Positions 43,536 through 52,032 of a stretch of 64,000 nt of DNA are shown piece by piece. The position numbers and the translations under genes are program-made. Each line of letters opens with the position of its first letter. The first letter of the stretch is position 1. A model generated the notes under the pieces. It ran no database searches and was not told the origin of the DNA. It saw nothing but the letters and a program-made list of their open reading frames with translations. The stretch is from Chitinophaga silvisoli (lineage in GTDB: Bacteria; Bacteroidota; Bacteroidia; Chitinophagales; Chitinophagaceae), in assembly GCF_003412465.1 (NCBI RefSeq), contig NZ_QTJV01000008.1, positions 124,001-188,000 on the forward strand, written 5' to 3'.

Positions 43536-43895
43536 ATGGCTATTAAAGATCTGACCAAAGTTCAGAAGATGGTTTTTATTTGCAATGGTGGGACCTGTGC
43601 TAAAGGTGGTGCAGACGAAAACACTTCAGCTTTGAGGGCACACCTCACCAAACATGGTATGGATGATGAGATACATACTGTTCGCACAAAGTGTATGGGA
43701 CAATGTACCAGCGGACCGATTGTATTTATTCATCCTGAAGGTGCCTGGTATGGTGGCGTAAATCCTGAGATTGCACGTGATATTGTGACCCAGCATCTCT
43801 TACAAAACACTTTACTGAAACCACAACTTTGCTTTCCGGAAGCAGAAAAAATGGAGTTACAGCCTGTAATGTTTAGCACAGCGAAAGCAGAATAA
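43536..43895 (+). CDS. Thioredoxin-like [2Fe-2S] ferredoxin in cobalamin operon
   Basis: 119 aa. It has the four-Cys pattern of thioredoxin-like ferredoxins: CNGGTCAKGG near the N-terminus and CMGQCTSGP about 35 residues later, followed by IVFIHPEGAWYGGV, and ending in a variable tail with one further Cys. It probably carries electrons in the cytoplasm. Similar small ferredoxins occur in anaerobic-type cobalamin operons (called CbiW in Bacillus megaterium). A redox role in corrin synthesis or with CbiX is inferred. First gene after the riboswitch. Confidence 0.8.
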   Translation: MAIKDLTKVQKMVFICNGGTCAKGGADENTSALRAHLTKHGMDDEIHTVRTKCMGQCTSGPIVFIHPEGAWYGGVNPEIARDIVTQHLLQNTLLKPQLCFPEAEKMELQPVMFSTAKAE

Positions 43896-43913
43896 ACTCA
43901 GCGTTACAGCAAC

Positions 43914-46193
43914 ATGTACAAACCATTCAGCAGACTGGGTTCTGCCGTTATTTTATTATGCGGTATGACCGTAAATGCACAGACAACAACTCAAATCAGG
44001 GGTATTGTAACAGACAATACTGATCAAAAGCATATTCCGGGAGCTACGGTGGTAATTGTGGAAACCGGCCTACATGCAGGTAGCGCAAACATTCATGGTG
44101 TTGTTACCGGTGAAACCGGTGAATTTACCATTGCCAATGTAGCCAGCGGAGAATATATGTTAAAGGTTACATCTACTGGATATGAGGCCTTGACTAAAAA
44201 GATTAAAGTCATTGCAGGCAACGGCAATACGTACAACATTTCGCTAAAACCAGACCTGCTCAACCTTTCAGAAATCACTGTTTCCGCCGCCACTACCCGG
44301 CCCGGGGAAAATAAGATGGATCTGCTGGCCATGCAACTGCAACCAGTAAAATCTGCACAGGATTTATTGAGAACCGTACCTGGGCTATTCATTGCCCAAC
44401 ATGCCGGGGGTGGTAAGGCTGAACAGATCTTTGTACGGGGTACTGACAATGATCATGGTACTGATTTCGCGATTTTCTTCGACGATATCCCGGTGAACAT
44501 GCCTTCGCATGCACATGGCCAGGGATATGCCGATATGCACTTTATGATTCCGGAAGTAGTAGGCAGGGCCAGCTTTTTCAAAGGGCCTTACGATGCTGGT
44601 CTGGGTGACTTCTCTATCAGCGGTGCCGCTCAGTTCCAGTCTCTGTATAAGCTGGACAGGAATGTGGCAAAAGTGGAATATGGAAGGTATAATAGCCCGC
44701 GTGGATTGGTGATGCTGCACTCACCGGAGTGGAGAAATCAAAATGCTTATATCGCGGCTGACTATAGTTATAACGACGGTTATTTCATTCATAAACTACA
44801 TTTTAAACGGCTCAATTTATTTGGCCGCTACAATGTGCAGCTTAGTCCGGCGACAGACCTGAGCGTTACTGCATCAGGATTTAACAGTAGCTGGGATGCT
44901 TCGGGTCAACTGCCCCTACGGGCCATCAACGCCGGTAAACTGAACAGGTATGGATCTATCGATCCTTCTGAGGGAGGGTCTACGAGCCGGGTGAACCTGA
45001 GTATAAAGACGAGTACGAAGTTGGGGACGAATGGTACATTCAATAACATGTTGTACTATACTAAAAACAATTTTTCCCTGTATTCTGACTTTACCTTTTT
45101 CATGACGGATACCATACATGGAGATGAGATCAGGCAATGGGAAGCGAGAGATCTGTTTGGCTACAAGGGTACTTATAAGCGCTTTGATTCTATAGGGCAT
45201 ACTGCTTTGCAAACGGAGGTTGGTCTGACCACACGTACAGATTTGCCTGATAATGGCAGGGACCATGTGGAGCAAAGAGTGCTGTTAAGCGTGGATGCAG
45301 TGAATACCGCTCAGATCACCAATTACAGTTTTTATATTAAAGAGAACTGGCAGTTTCATCCCAGGTGGCATATGCAGTTAGGATTACGAAATGATCTGTT
45401 TGACTTTAATTTCCAGGACAAACTTGATAAGAGCAATGATGGCAGTAAGGTGGTGTACCGCTTTAATCCAAAACTGCACCTTTACTATGATATGTCTGGC
45501 AATGTAACGCTGTATGCAAAGGCGGGCACTGGTTTTCATTCCAATTTCATACAAGCAGTAGTCAGTAAAGAGCAACCTGCGAACCCGGTACCAACTTCTT
45601 ATGGTGGGGACCTGGGTACGAATTTTAAAATTGGTCAGCGGGCGCTGTTTAGTATTACGGGCTGGATGCTGTATGTAGGATCGGAATACCGCTTTGTAGC
45701 GGATGATGGCTCTTTTGAAGAAATCGGCAATGCCAGGAAGATTGGTATGGATGCGAGTATCCGGTATCAGCTCTCCAATGCGTTGTGGGCGGATGTGAAC
45801 CTGAACTATGCACATGGTGTGCTGAGGGATGCACCTAAAGATGCAAACCAACTGCCATTGCATCCTAAGTGGAACTCTACGGGTGGCCTCACCTACAGGC
45901 ACCCCAGTGGTTTAAATGCCAGCCTGCGCTACCGCTATATGGGAGAACGGCCTGCTACTGAAGATGGAAGTGTGCAATCGGCCAGCTATTTCATTACAGA
46001 TGCGGTTGTGAAATTCACGCATCCGAGGTATGAGATAGGTATATATGCGGAGAACCTGTTTAATACACAGTGGGCAGAGGCGCAGTTTTATGACGAATCA
46101 AAATTAAAAGGAGAAGCGGAGCCGGTGTATGATTTTCACATCACCCCCGGTACGCCATTGTTTATAAAAGGAAGTCTGAGTGTATATTTTTAG
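43914..46193 (+). CDS. TonB-dependent receptor, B12 or cobalt uptake
   Basis: 759 aa. Signal peptide, carboxypeptidase-regulatory-like domain (about 27-115), plug (about 130-250) with LLRTVPGLFIAQHAGGGK, FVRGTDNDHGTDFAIFFDDI, and the His-rich PSHAHGQGYADMHFM, then a barrel ending GTPLFIKGSLSVYF. Control by the B12 riboswitch points to a corrinoid or cobalt complex as substrate. The His-rich plug and the Ni/Co permease gene 3 bp downstream favour metal uptake; BtuB-type B12 uptake remains possible. No btuF/btuC/btuD genes lie nearby. Confidence 0.85.
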   Translation: MYKPFSRLGSAVILLCGMTVNAQTTTQIRGIVTDNTDQKHIPGATVVIVETGLHAGSANIHGVVTGETGEFTIANVASGEYMLKVTSTGYEALTKKIKVIAGNGNTYNISLKPDLLNLSEITVSAATTRPGENKMDLLAMQLQPVKSAQDLLRTVPGLFIAQHAGGGKAEQIFVRGTDNDHGTDFAIFFDDIPVNMPSHAHGQGYADMHFMIPEVVGRASFFKGPYDAGLGDFSISGAAQFQSLYKLDRNVAKVEYGRYNSPRGLVMLHSPEWRNQNAYIAADYSYNDGYFIHKLHFKRLNLFGRYNVQLSPATDLSVTASGFNSSWDASGQLPLRAINAGKLNRYGSIDPSEGGSTSRVNLSIKTSTKLGTNGTFNNMLYYTKNNFSLYSDFTFFMTDTIHGDEIRQWEARDLFGYKGTYKRFDSIGHTALQTEVGLTTRTDLPDNGRDHVEQRVLLSVDAVNTAQITNYSFYIKENWQFHPRWHMQLGLRNDLFDFNFQDKLDKSNDGSKVVYRFNPKLHLYYDMSGNVTLYAKAGTGFHSNFIQAVVSKEQPANPVPTSYGGDLGTNFKIGQRALFSITGWMLYVGSEYRFVADDGSFEEIGNARKIGMDASIRYQLSNALWADVNLNYAHGVLRDAPKDANQLPLHPKWNSTGGLTYRHPSGLNASLRYRYMGERPATEDGSVQSASYFITDAVVKFTHPRYEIGIYAENLFNTQWAEAQFYDESKLKGEAEPVYDFHITPGTPLFIKGSLSVYF

Positions 46194-46196
46194 ATT

Positions 46197-46997
46197 ATGG
46201 GAACCGATATATCAGGATTTATTGTATTGGCCGTACTTGGTCTGCGTCATGGGCTGGATCCGGACCACATCACAGTGATTGACGGGTATACTTACCGCCT
46301 TCATATGAACAGGAGCACCTGGAGCAGATGGGTAGGTACCCTCTTTACATTTGGACATGGAATAATGGTGACTGCCATTGCTTTGTTCCTTTGTATTCTA
46401 AAGAATAATTTTAATATTCCCCCCTTGCTGGATCTTGTGGTGGAATGGACAGCCTCGCTGATGTTGTTATTTATGGGGATCTCGAACCTGGTCTACCTGA
46501 AAAGAGGGCAGGTGCAAATGGCTGGCATCCGGAAAAAACTGCTGCCGAAATCATTCGGGAATAGTCTGAACCCGTTTACAGTAGTCCTCACAGGTATTAT
46601 CTTCGGCTTTATCTTCGATACTTCTTCGCAAATTGCGGCTTTTGGGTATGCGGTCGCGGTATCCAATCAATGGGTTTATGCGGTATTGGGGGGCGTGGTG
46701 TTTTCACTGGGGCTGATCCTGACAGGGACCTGCGATTCCATGTTGCTCAGTAAACTGCTTAAGACCTTTGACCAGCGGAAAATCCAGAATCACCGATTCA
46801 AATTAAATGTACTGATTACAATCATGTGTTTTGCCATTCCTATCTATAAATTGCTTAGTACCTGGAATGAGTCCCTCGAATTGAGCGATACACAGAACAA
46901 TATTGTGGGAATAATTTTTATAAGTATCATTATTTCATTGTACGCTGATTTATATTTGAGGCACAAATTCAGCAAATCAGACAATGGAACAGAATGA
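46197..46997 (+). CDS. NiCoT/HoxN-like cobalt-nickel permease
   Basis: 266 aa with about seven to eight hydrophobic segments. The helix-II signature LRHGLDPDHI matches the HX4DH core of the family (RHAxDADHI in NiCoT). Further motifs: GTLFTFGHGIMVTAIAL and GFIFDTSSQIAAF. It imports Co2+ for corrin synthesis, to judge by the riboswitch-controlled operon. It overlaps the next gene by 14 bp. Confidence 0.82.
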   Translation: MGTDISGFIVLAVLGLRHGLDPDHITVIDGYTYRLHMNRSTWSRWVGTLFTFGHGIMVTAIALFLCILKNNFNIPPLLDLVVEWTASLMLLFMGISNLVYLKRGQVQMAGIRKKLLPKSFGNSLNPFTVVLTGIIFGFIFDTSSQIAAFGYAVAVSNQWVYAVLGGVVFSLGLILTGTCDSMLLSKLLKTFDQRKIQNHRFKLNVLITIMCFAIPIYKLLSTWNESLELSDTQNNIVGIIFISIIISLYADLYLRHKFSKSDNGTE

Positions 46998-47823
46998 GCA
47001 TATCAAGGACAAATCCATCAGCGTACTAGGCTGTGGCTGGCTCGGCCTACCATTAGCCGGGCTTTTTGTTCAACAGGGCTACCGGGTTAAAGGGTCTGTG
47101 ACCAGTGAAGAAAAGCTGGAAGCGCTGTTTGACAAGGGCATCCTCCCCTACCAGTTAACGATTTCAGACAAGGAAATCAATTGTTCTGATCTACAGGGGT
47201 TCCTGGAGAGTGAGATCCTTGTCATTAATTTCCCGCCCAGCCGCAGGCCGGATATAACAACTTATCACCCCGCCCAGATAGCCTTGCTGATACAGGCGAT
47301 AGAGGCGAGTCCGGTGAAACATGTGTTGTTCATCAGTTCTACTTCTGTATATCCTGACCTGAACAGGGAGATTACCGAACAGGACATCGTGCCGGCTACC
47401 AAGGGAAGTGGGCAGGCATTGCTGCTGGCGGAGAACCTCTTACTTTCACAGACGAGGTTTACCACCACTATACTTAGATTAGGAGGATTGATTGGTTATG
47501 ACCGTATGCCGGCACGCTTCCTGGCTGGAAAGAAAGATGTGGAGAATGGGGATGCACCGATTAATGTGATACACCAGGATGATTGTATAGGACTGATCAG
47601 TGCGCTTATTGAACAGGAAGTGTGGGAAGATATCTTTCATGCGGCAGCAGATGAGCATCCGACCCGAAGGATATATTATACCCTGGCGGCCGAAAAAGCA
47701 GGCCTGGAAGTTCCGACCTTTGCGGAAGGCAAGCCGCTGTGTTTTAAAATTATCAATTCAGATAAGATCAAGCGTCGTTTGCATTATACATTCAAGCACC
47801 CTAATCCCCTGGCATTATTATGA
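46984..47823 (+). CDS. NAD(P)-binding epimerase/dehydratase-like protein
   Basis: 279 aa Rossmann-fold protein of the extended SDR type. VLGCGWLGLPLAGLFVQQGYRVKGS (about 14-38) is a glycine-rich dinucleotide site; VLFISSTSVYPDLN holds the Ser/Tyr region, but the classic YxxxK is not evident. FHAAADEHPTRRIYY follows. It resembles YeeZ-like NAD-dependent epimerases. It overlaps the cobalt permease gene by 14 bp and cbiX by 4 bp. No step of known cobalamin synthesis requires it; cobK (precorrin-6A reductase) is present elsewhere in the operon. Role unknown. Confidence 0.75.
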   Translation: MEQNEHIKDKSISVLGCGWLGLPLAGLFVQQGYRVKGSVTSEEKLEALFDKGILPYQLTISDKEINCSDLQGFLESEILVINFPPSRRPDITTYHPAQIALLIQAIEASPVKHVLFISSTSVYPDLNREITEQDIVPATKGSGQALLLAENLLLSQTRFTTTILRLGGLIGYDRMPARFLAGKKDVENGDAPINVIHQDDCIGLISALIEQEVWEDIFHAAADEHPTRRIYYTLAAEKAGLEVPTFAEGKPLCFKIINSDKIKRRLHYTFKHPNPLALL

Positions 47824-48740
47824 AAGGAATATTAATATGCGGACATGGCAGCAGGGACCCTGAAGGAGTACGTGGATTTAAGGAACTGGTAACGCTGCTG
47901 AAAGAACGCTATCCTTCGTACATGGTCGACTATGGCTTCCTGGAGTTTTCCCATCCCGTATATGCAGCAGCGGTAGAGCGGATGTACCTGGCGGGTGTCA
48001 GGGAGATCCTGGCGATTCCGGCCATCCTGTTTGCCGGTGCGCATGCGAAGAATGATATTCCTTATGAGATGAATACTTTGCAGCACCAGTATGAAGGCCT
48101 GACTATCAGGTTGGGCAGACATATAGGGATTACTCCCGCTATCCTGAAACTTGCGCAGAAACTAATATTGGCAGCGGGTGGTACCGGAGATCTTTCCGAT
48201 GCATGCTTGCTGGTGATAGGAAGAGGTACTTCTGATCCGGATGCAAATGCGGATGTAGCAAAGATGACGAGGATGCTGTGGGAAGGAATGGGATTTGGAT
48301 TTGCGACAACAGCATATATAGGGGTAACAAAGCCATTATTGCAGGAGGCCTTGCCGATTGTAAATCTCCTGCCTTATAAGAGAGTGATTGCTTTACCGGT
48401 GTTTTTATTTACAGGCATCCTGCTGAAGAAGATCTATGGGCAGCTGGAAGAATACAGATCGCAGACTGATAAAGAGATCCTGTATACTCCAGGATTTGAG
48501 TGTGATGAACTGTTGTTGGAGACGATAGATGAGCGGATCAGGGAAGTGGAGATCGGGCGACCGGAGATGAACTGCCAGTTGTGTAAATACAGAACCCAGA
48601 TCATAGGGTTTGAGGAAGAAGTAGGCAAAGAGCAGGTGGGGCATCACCTGGCAGTGAAAGGAATATTGTTTGAAGAGGAGGAAAAGATTGAAACGGGTAA
48701 CAAAGTTTTCACCAGGTTTAAAAAGATTTTGGGAATCTGA
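47820..48740 (+). CDS. cbiX: Sirohydrochlorin cobaltochelatase CbiX
   Basis: 306 aa long-form CbiX. It starts GILICGHGSRDPEG, with the chelatase His, and has a second half with LLVIGRGTSDPDANAD, so both repeats of the two-lobe fold are present. IPAILFAGAHAKNDIP contains the other metal-binding His. The C-terminus carries MNCQLCKYR, an MxCxxC motif that in B. megaterium CbiX binds an Fe-S cluster; the poly-His stretch known there is absent. It inserts Co2+ early, into sirohydrochlorin (anaerobic route). Coupled by 4-bp overlap. Confidence 0.92.
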   Translation: MKGILICGHGSRDPEGVRGFKELVTLLKERYPSYMVDYGFLEFSHPVYAAAVERMYLAGVREILAIPAILFAGAHAKNDIPYEMNTLQHQYEGLTIRLGRHIGITPAILKLAQKLILAAGGTGDLSDACLLVIGRGTSDPDANADVAKMTRMLWEGMGFGFATTAYIGVTKPLLQEALPIVNLLPYKRVIALPVFLFTGILLKKIYGQLEEYRSQTDKEILYTPGFECDELLLETIDERIREVEIGRPEMNCQLCKYRTQIIGFEEEVGKEQVGHHLAVKGILFEEEEKIETGNKVFTRFKKILGI

Positions 48741-48743
48741 GTT

Positions 48744-49451
48744 ATGGCAAAACAGGGTAAAATATACGGTGTATCTCTTGGCCCCGGTGATCCTTTACTG
48801 ATCACAGTAAAAGGCCTGCAGGTGCTGCAGCAGGTGGATAGGATTTACTACCCCGGCTCTTTGCTGGAAGACGGCAGTACTATCAGTTACTCGCTGGGCA
48901 TCCTGCAATATCATGCGCTGGATGAAAGTAAATTCAGGGGAATGTTCCTGAAGATGAGTACAGAAAGAAGTGAAGTGGCGGCAACCTATGCGAATACTTT
49001 TTTGCAGATGTGGGAGGATTACCAGATGGGCCTGCAGGTGGCTTTCGTGAGTGAGGGTGATATTTCATTCTACAGCACCTTTGCTTACCTGATGGAGCAT
49101 ATCCAGCAGTATAAGCTGGATGTGGAGGTGATTGCAGGTGTGCCATCTTTTTTGAATGGCGCAGCAGCGCACCAATTACCCTTAGGCGTGCTGAATGAGA
49201 AGATAGCGATTTTACCCAGGATGGAGGATGCAAGGCGGCTGGAACATTTACTGGATACTTTTGATACAGTGGTGCTGATTAAAGTGAGGAGTGTGATCAG
49301 GACTTTATTGCCCGTACTACATAACAAGGCTGTGCGGGTGATGTATTGTGAGCGATTGGGTACGCCGGATCAGTTCATCACAACAGATATAGAGGTGATT
49401 AAGGAGCGGGATGTGCCGTATTTTTCGCTAATTATATTAAAACGGTTATGA
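48744..49451 (+). CDS. cbiL: Precorrin-2 / cobalt-factor II C20-methyltransferase (CbiL)
   Basis: 235 aa tetrapyrrole methylase. GVSLGPGDPLLITVKGLQVLQQVDRIYYPG at the N-terminus, FVSEGDISFYSTFAYLMEHI, and VIAGVPSFLNGAAAHQLPLG are the SAM-binding elements. It adds the C20 methyl group from SAM. It starts 3 bp after cbiX. Confidence 0.93.
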   Translation: MAKQGKIYGVSLGPGDPLLITVKGLQVLQQVDRIYYPGSLLEDGSTISYSLGILQYHALDESKFRGMFLKMSTERSEVAATYANTFLQMWEDYQMGLQVAFVSEGDISFYSTFAYLMEHIQQYKLDVEVIAGVPSFLNGAAAHQLPLGVLNEKIAILPRMEDARRLEHLLDTFDTVVLIKVRSVIRTLLPVLHNKAVRVMYCERLGTPDQFITTDIEVIKERDVPYFSLIILKRL

Positions 49452-49496
49452 TGGAGCCGCTTTCTAATACTGTTTATTGACCATTCTACAAAAATT

Positions 49497-50846
49497 ATGA
49501 GATTAAGTGTAGTGGGCATAGGTCCCGGCGGCGCTGATTATATATTGCCTGTTGCGCAACAGGTATTGGCAGATGCAGATATTGTAATTGGATATAGTTA
49601 TTATTTCCAGTTCATCGGTCATTTGCTTGCTGAGAAATGCGAATGCATTGGCAAAGACCTGACGGAAGAAGAAGCCCGTGCGGTACTGGCAGTGGATAGC
49701 TGTGCACCGGGAAGGCATGTGGTAGTCATCAGTTCCGGTGACGCAGGTATTTATGCCATGGCTTCACTGGTCTACCAGTATGCAAGCAGGCATCCTGAAA
49801 AAGAGATTGACCTGCAGACTATTCCAGGCGTCAGTGCATTTATAGCCGCTGCAGGAAAGCTGGGTGCGCCATTGGGCCATGATTTCTGTTGTATCTCTCT
49901 TTCTGATTTAATGACACCATGGACTACTATTGAGCAGCGAATTAAAGCAGCTGCCTTTGGTGACTTCGTCACTTCCTTATATAATCCAAGGAGTAAGAAA
50001 CGGTTCTGGCAACTGGAGCGGTTTAAAGAAATCTTCCTGGAACATCGTTCTGCCGATACGCCGGTGGCCATCATCAGACAGGTGACACGCGCGGAAGAAA
50101 GCATTCTTATTACCACTTTAAAAGAACTGCCGGTTGAGGCAGTAGATATGTTCTCGCTGGTGATGGTGGGGAATTCACAGACCTACCAGTTTAAGAATTT
50201 CTTAGTCACCCCACGGGGGTACCTGGATAGAAAGCCGCAGAGCGGACAGGAGATCCAGGATGAAAGCTTCAGGCAGATAGCGGAACAAATGCAGCGTACG
50301 GATCTGTCAGCAGCTGATAAATGGGCGGTGATGAGGTGTATACATACGACTGCTGATTTTGAATATGAGGATTTGTATCATTCCAATGGTAATGCGATTG
50401 CCCGCTGGCAGACTTACCTGCAGGAAGGAGGTACGATTGTGACGGATGTGACAATGGTGCAATCTGGTATTACCCGTTCCTTTTTAGAAAAATACCAGGC
50501 GCAGGTACATTGTTACCTGAATGCGGAAGGCGTATTGGAACTGGCGGCCAGGGAAGGATTGACAAGGAGCCAGGCCGGTATGCGGCTGGCTATAACGAAA
50601 CACCCTGAGGCTTTGTTTGTGGTAGGGAATGCACCAACTGCTTTATTTGAGTTGTGTGATCATTTGGGGAATGCGGATTTTAAACCAGCGGGAATCATTG
50701 GAGCACCGGTAGGTTTTGTGAATGTAGTGGAGTCTAAGTTGAAATTGCAGGCCATGAAGCATATCCCTTATGTAATTATCAAAGGGCGTAAGGGAGGAAG
50801 TAATGTAGCGGCGAGTATTGTGAATGCAGCATTTACTTATGAATAA
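49497..50846 (+). CDS. Fused precorrin-3B C17-methyltransferase and precorrin-8X methylmutase (CbiH-CbiC)
   Basis: 449 aa with two enzymes in one chain. Residues about 1-240 are CbiH/CobJ: VVGIGPGGADYILPVAQQVL, SSGDAGIYAMASLVYQ, LGHDFCCISLSDLMTPW, and FVTSLYNPRSKKR. After a short linker, residues about 255-449 are CbiC/CobH: the catalytic-His region MRCIHTTADFEY, GGTIVTDVTMVQSGI, VVGNAPTALFEL, and IGAPVGFVNVVESK. The first half contracts the ring; the second moves the C11 methyl to C12. A 45-bp gap precedes it, the largest in the early part of the operon. Confidence 0.93.
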   Translation: MRLSVVGIGPGGADYILPVAQQVLADADIVIGYSYYFQFIGHLLAEKCECIGKDLTEEEARAVLAVDSCAPGRHVVVISSGDAGIYAMASLVYQYASRHPEKEIDLQTIPGVSAFIAAAGKLGAPLGHDFCCISLSDLMTPWTTIEQRIKAAAFGDFVTSLYNPRSKKRFWQLERFKEIFLEHRSADTPVAIIRQVTRAEESILITTLKELPVEAVDMFSLVMVGNSQTYQFKNFLVTPRGYLDRKPQSGQEIQDESFRQIAEQMQRTDLSAADKWAVMRCIHTTADFEYEDLYHSNGNAIARWQTYLQEGGTIVTDVTMVQSGITRSFLEKYQAQVHCYLNAEGVLELAAREGLTRSQAGMRLAITKHPEALFVVGNAPTALFELCDHLGNADFKPAGIIGAPVGFVNVVESKLKLQAMKHIPYVIIKGRKGGSNVAASIVNAAFTYE

Positions 50847-52032
50847 ATACGTAGTAATAGGGATTTCTGACCATGAACACTTTGTCTTGCCGGATGAGGT
50901 GCAAACCTTATTACCACAACACCAGTATTTCTCAGGTGGCCGGCGGCATCGCCACCGTATGCAGCAATACCTGCCTGCGGTGTATGAGTGGATTGATATT
51001 ACAGGAGACATACCTGGATTGATTCAGCGATATAAGGAGCTGGAAGGTAGTGTGATCATCTTTGCCTCCGGCGATCCTTTATTTTATGGCTTTGCAAATA
51101 GCCTGCGCAGGTATGATCCGGAAGCATCGATGCGGGTATATCCTTATTTCAATAGTTTACAATTATTATGTCAGCGGTGTAATATTGCTTATGCTGGTTT
51201 GTATAACACTTCGGTGCATGGGCGTGGATGGGATGAATTGGATACTGCACTGATCAGAAGAGCGCAACTGATCGGGGTGCTGACAGATGGTACAAAGACA
51301 CCTGCAGCGATCGCGAAAAGGCTGTTGGAATATGGGTATGACAACTATACGATGATTGTGGGCGAGGCTTTGGAAGGTGTGGATGAAAAAATCGGAACGT
51401 TCTCATTATCAACCGCTGCAACGGGGTTATTTCACGCATTGAATTGCGTATTATTAGTTGAAAATACCCCACGGCAGAAGTGGATGGGTATACCGGATAC
51501 TTTATTTGAGGGTTTGCAGAACAGACCTAACATGATCACTAAGATGCCTATACGGTTATTAAGTTTAGGGCAGCTGGATTTGTTTCATCGGCAGGTACTT
51601 TGGGACATTGGTTTCTGTACCGGTTCGGTAGCTATAGAAGCAAAGAATAATTTTCCGGGGTTACAGGTAGTGGGTTTTGAGAAGCGGGAAGGGTGTGATG
51701 GATTGCTGGACAGGAATGCTGCAAAGTTTGGCGTGCCGGGAATAATAAAAGTGATGGGCGACATATTTGAGCAGGATCTATCTGCCTATCCCCTACCCGA
51801 TGCAATCTTCATAGGAGGGCATGGAAACAGGTTAGGTGAATTGATGGAAGTCCTTGATCATTATTTGAAAGCAGGTGGCCGTGTGGTGATGAATGCAGTA
51901 AAGCCGGAAAGTAAAGTGCAATTTGAGCAGGCTGTGACAAGGCTGGAGTATCAATTGCATACACCTGTAGCAATTACAATAGACGAACATAATCAGATTA
52001 CTGTCCTGACGGCAGAAAAAATAAAAACATGA
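50839..52032 (+). CDS. cobL: Precorrin-6Y methylase/decarboxylase CobL (CbiE-CbiT)
   Basis: 397 aa from the ATG at 50839, which overlaps the upstream stop by 8 bp; an in-frame ATG at 50824 is possible. N-terminal half, CbiE-like: IIFASGDPLFYGFANSL, NTSVHGRGWDELD, TDGTKTPAAIAKRLLEYG. C-terminal half, CbiT: LWDIGFCTGSVAIEAKNNFPG (SAM site; the usual GAG is GFC) and DAIFIGGHGNRLGELME. It methylates C5 and C15 and decarboxylates the acetate at C12. Confidence 0.92.
   Translation: MNKYVVIGISDHEHFVLPDEVQTLLPQHQYFSGGRRHRHRMQQYLPAVYEWIDITGDIPGLIQRYKELEGSVIIFASGDPLFYGFANSLRRYDPEASMRVYPYFNSLQLLCQRCNIAYAGLYNTSVHGRGWDELDTALIRRAQLIGVLTDGTKTPAAIAKRLLEYGYDNYTMIVGEALEGVDEKIGTFSLSTAATGLFHALNCVLLVENTPRQKWMGIPDTLFEGLQNRPNMITKMPIRLLSLGQLDLFHRQVLWDIGFCTGSVAIEAKNNFPGLQVVGFEKREGCDGLLDRNAAKFGVPGIIKVMGDIFEQDLSAYPLPDAIFIGGHGNRLGELMEVLDHYLKAGGRVVMNAVKPESKVQFEQAVTRLEYQLHTPVAITIDEHNQITVLTAEKIKT

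Noticed and set aside
46984..47823. Rossmann protein as precorrin-6A reductase
   Set aside because: A clear CobK is present at 53853-54590 and the sequence pattern here is of the epimerase/SDR type.
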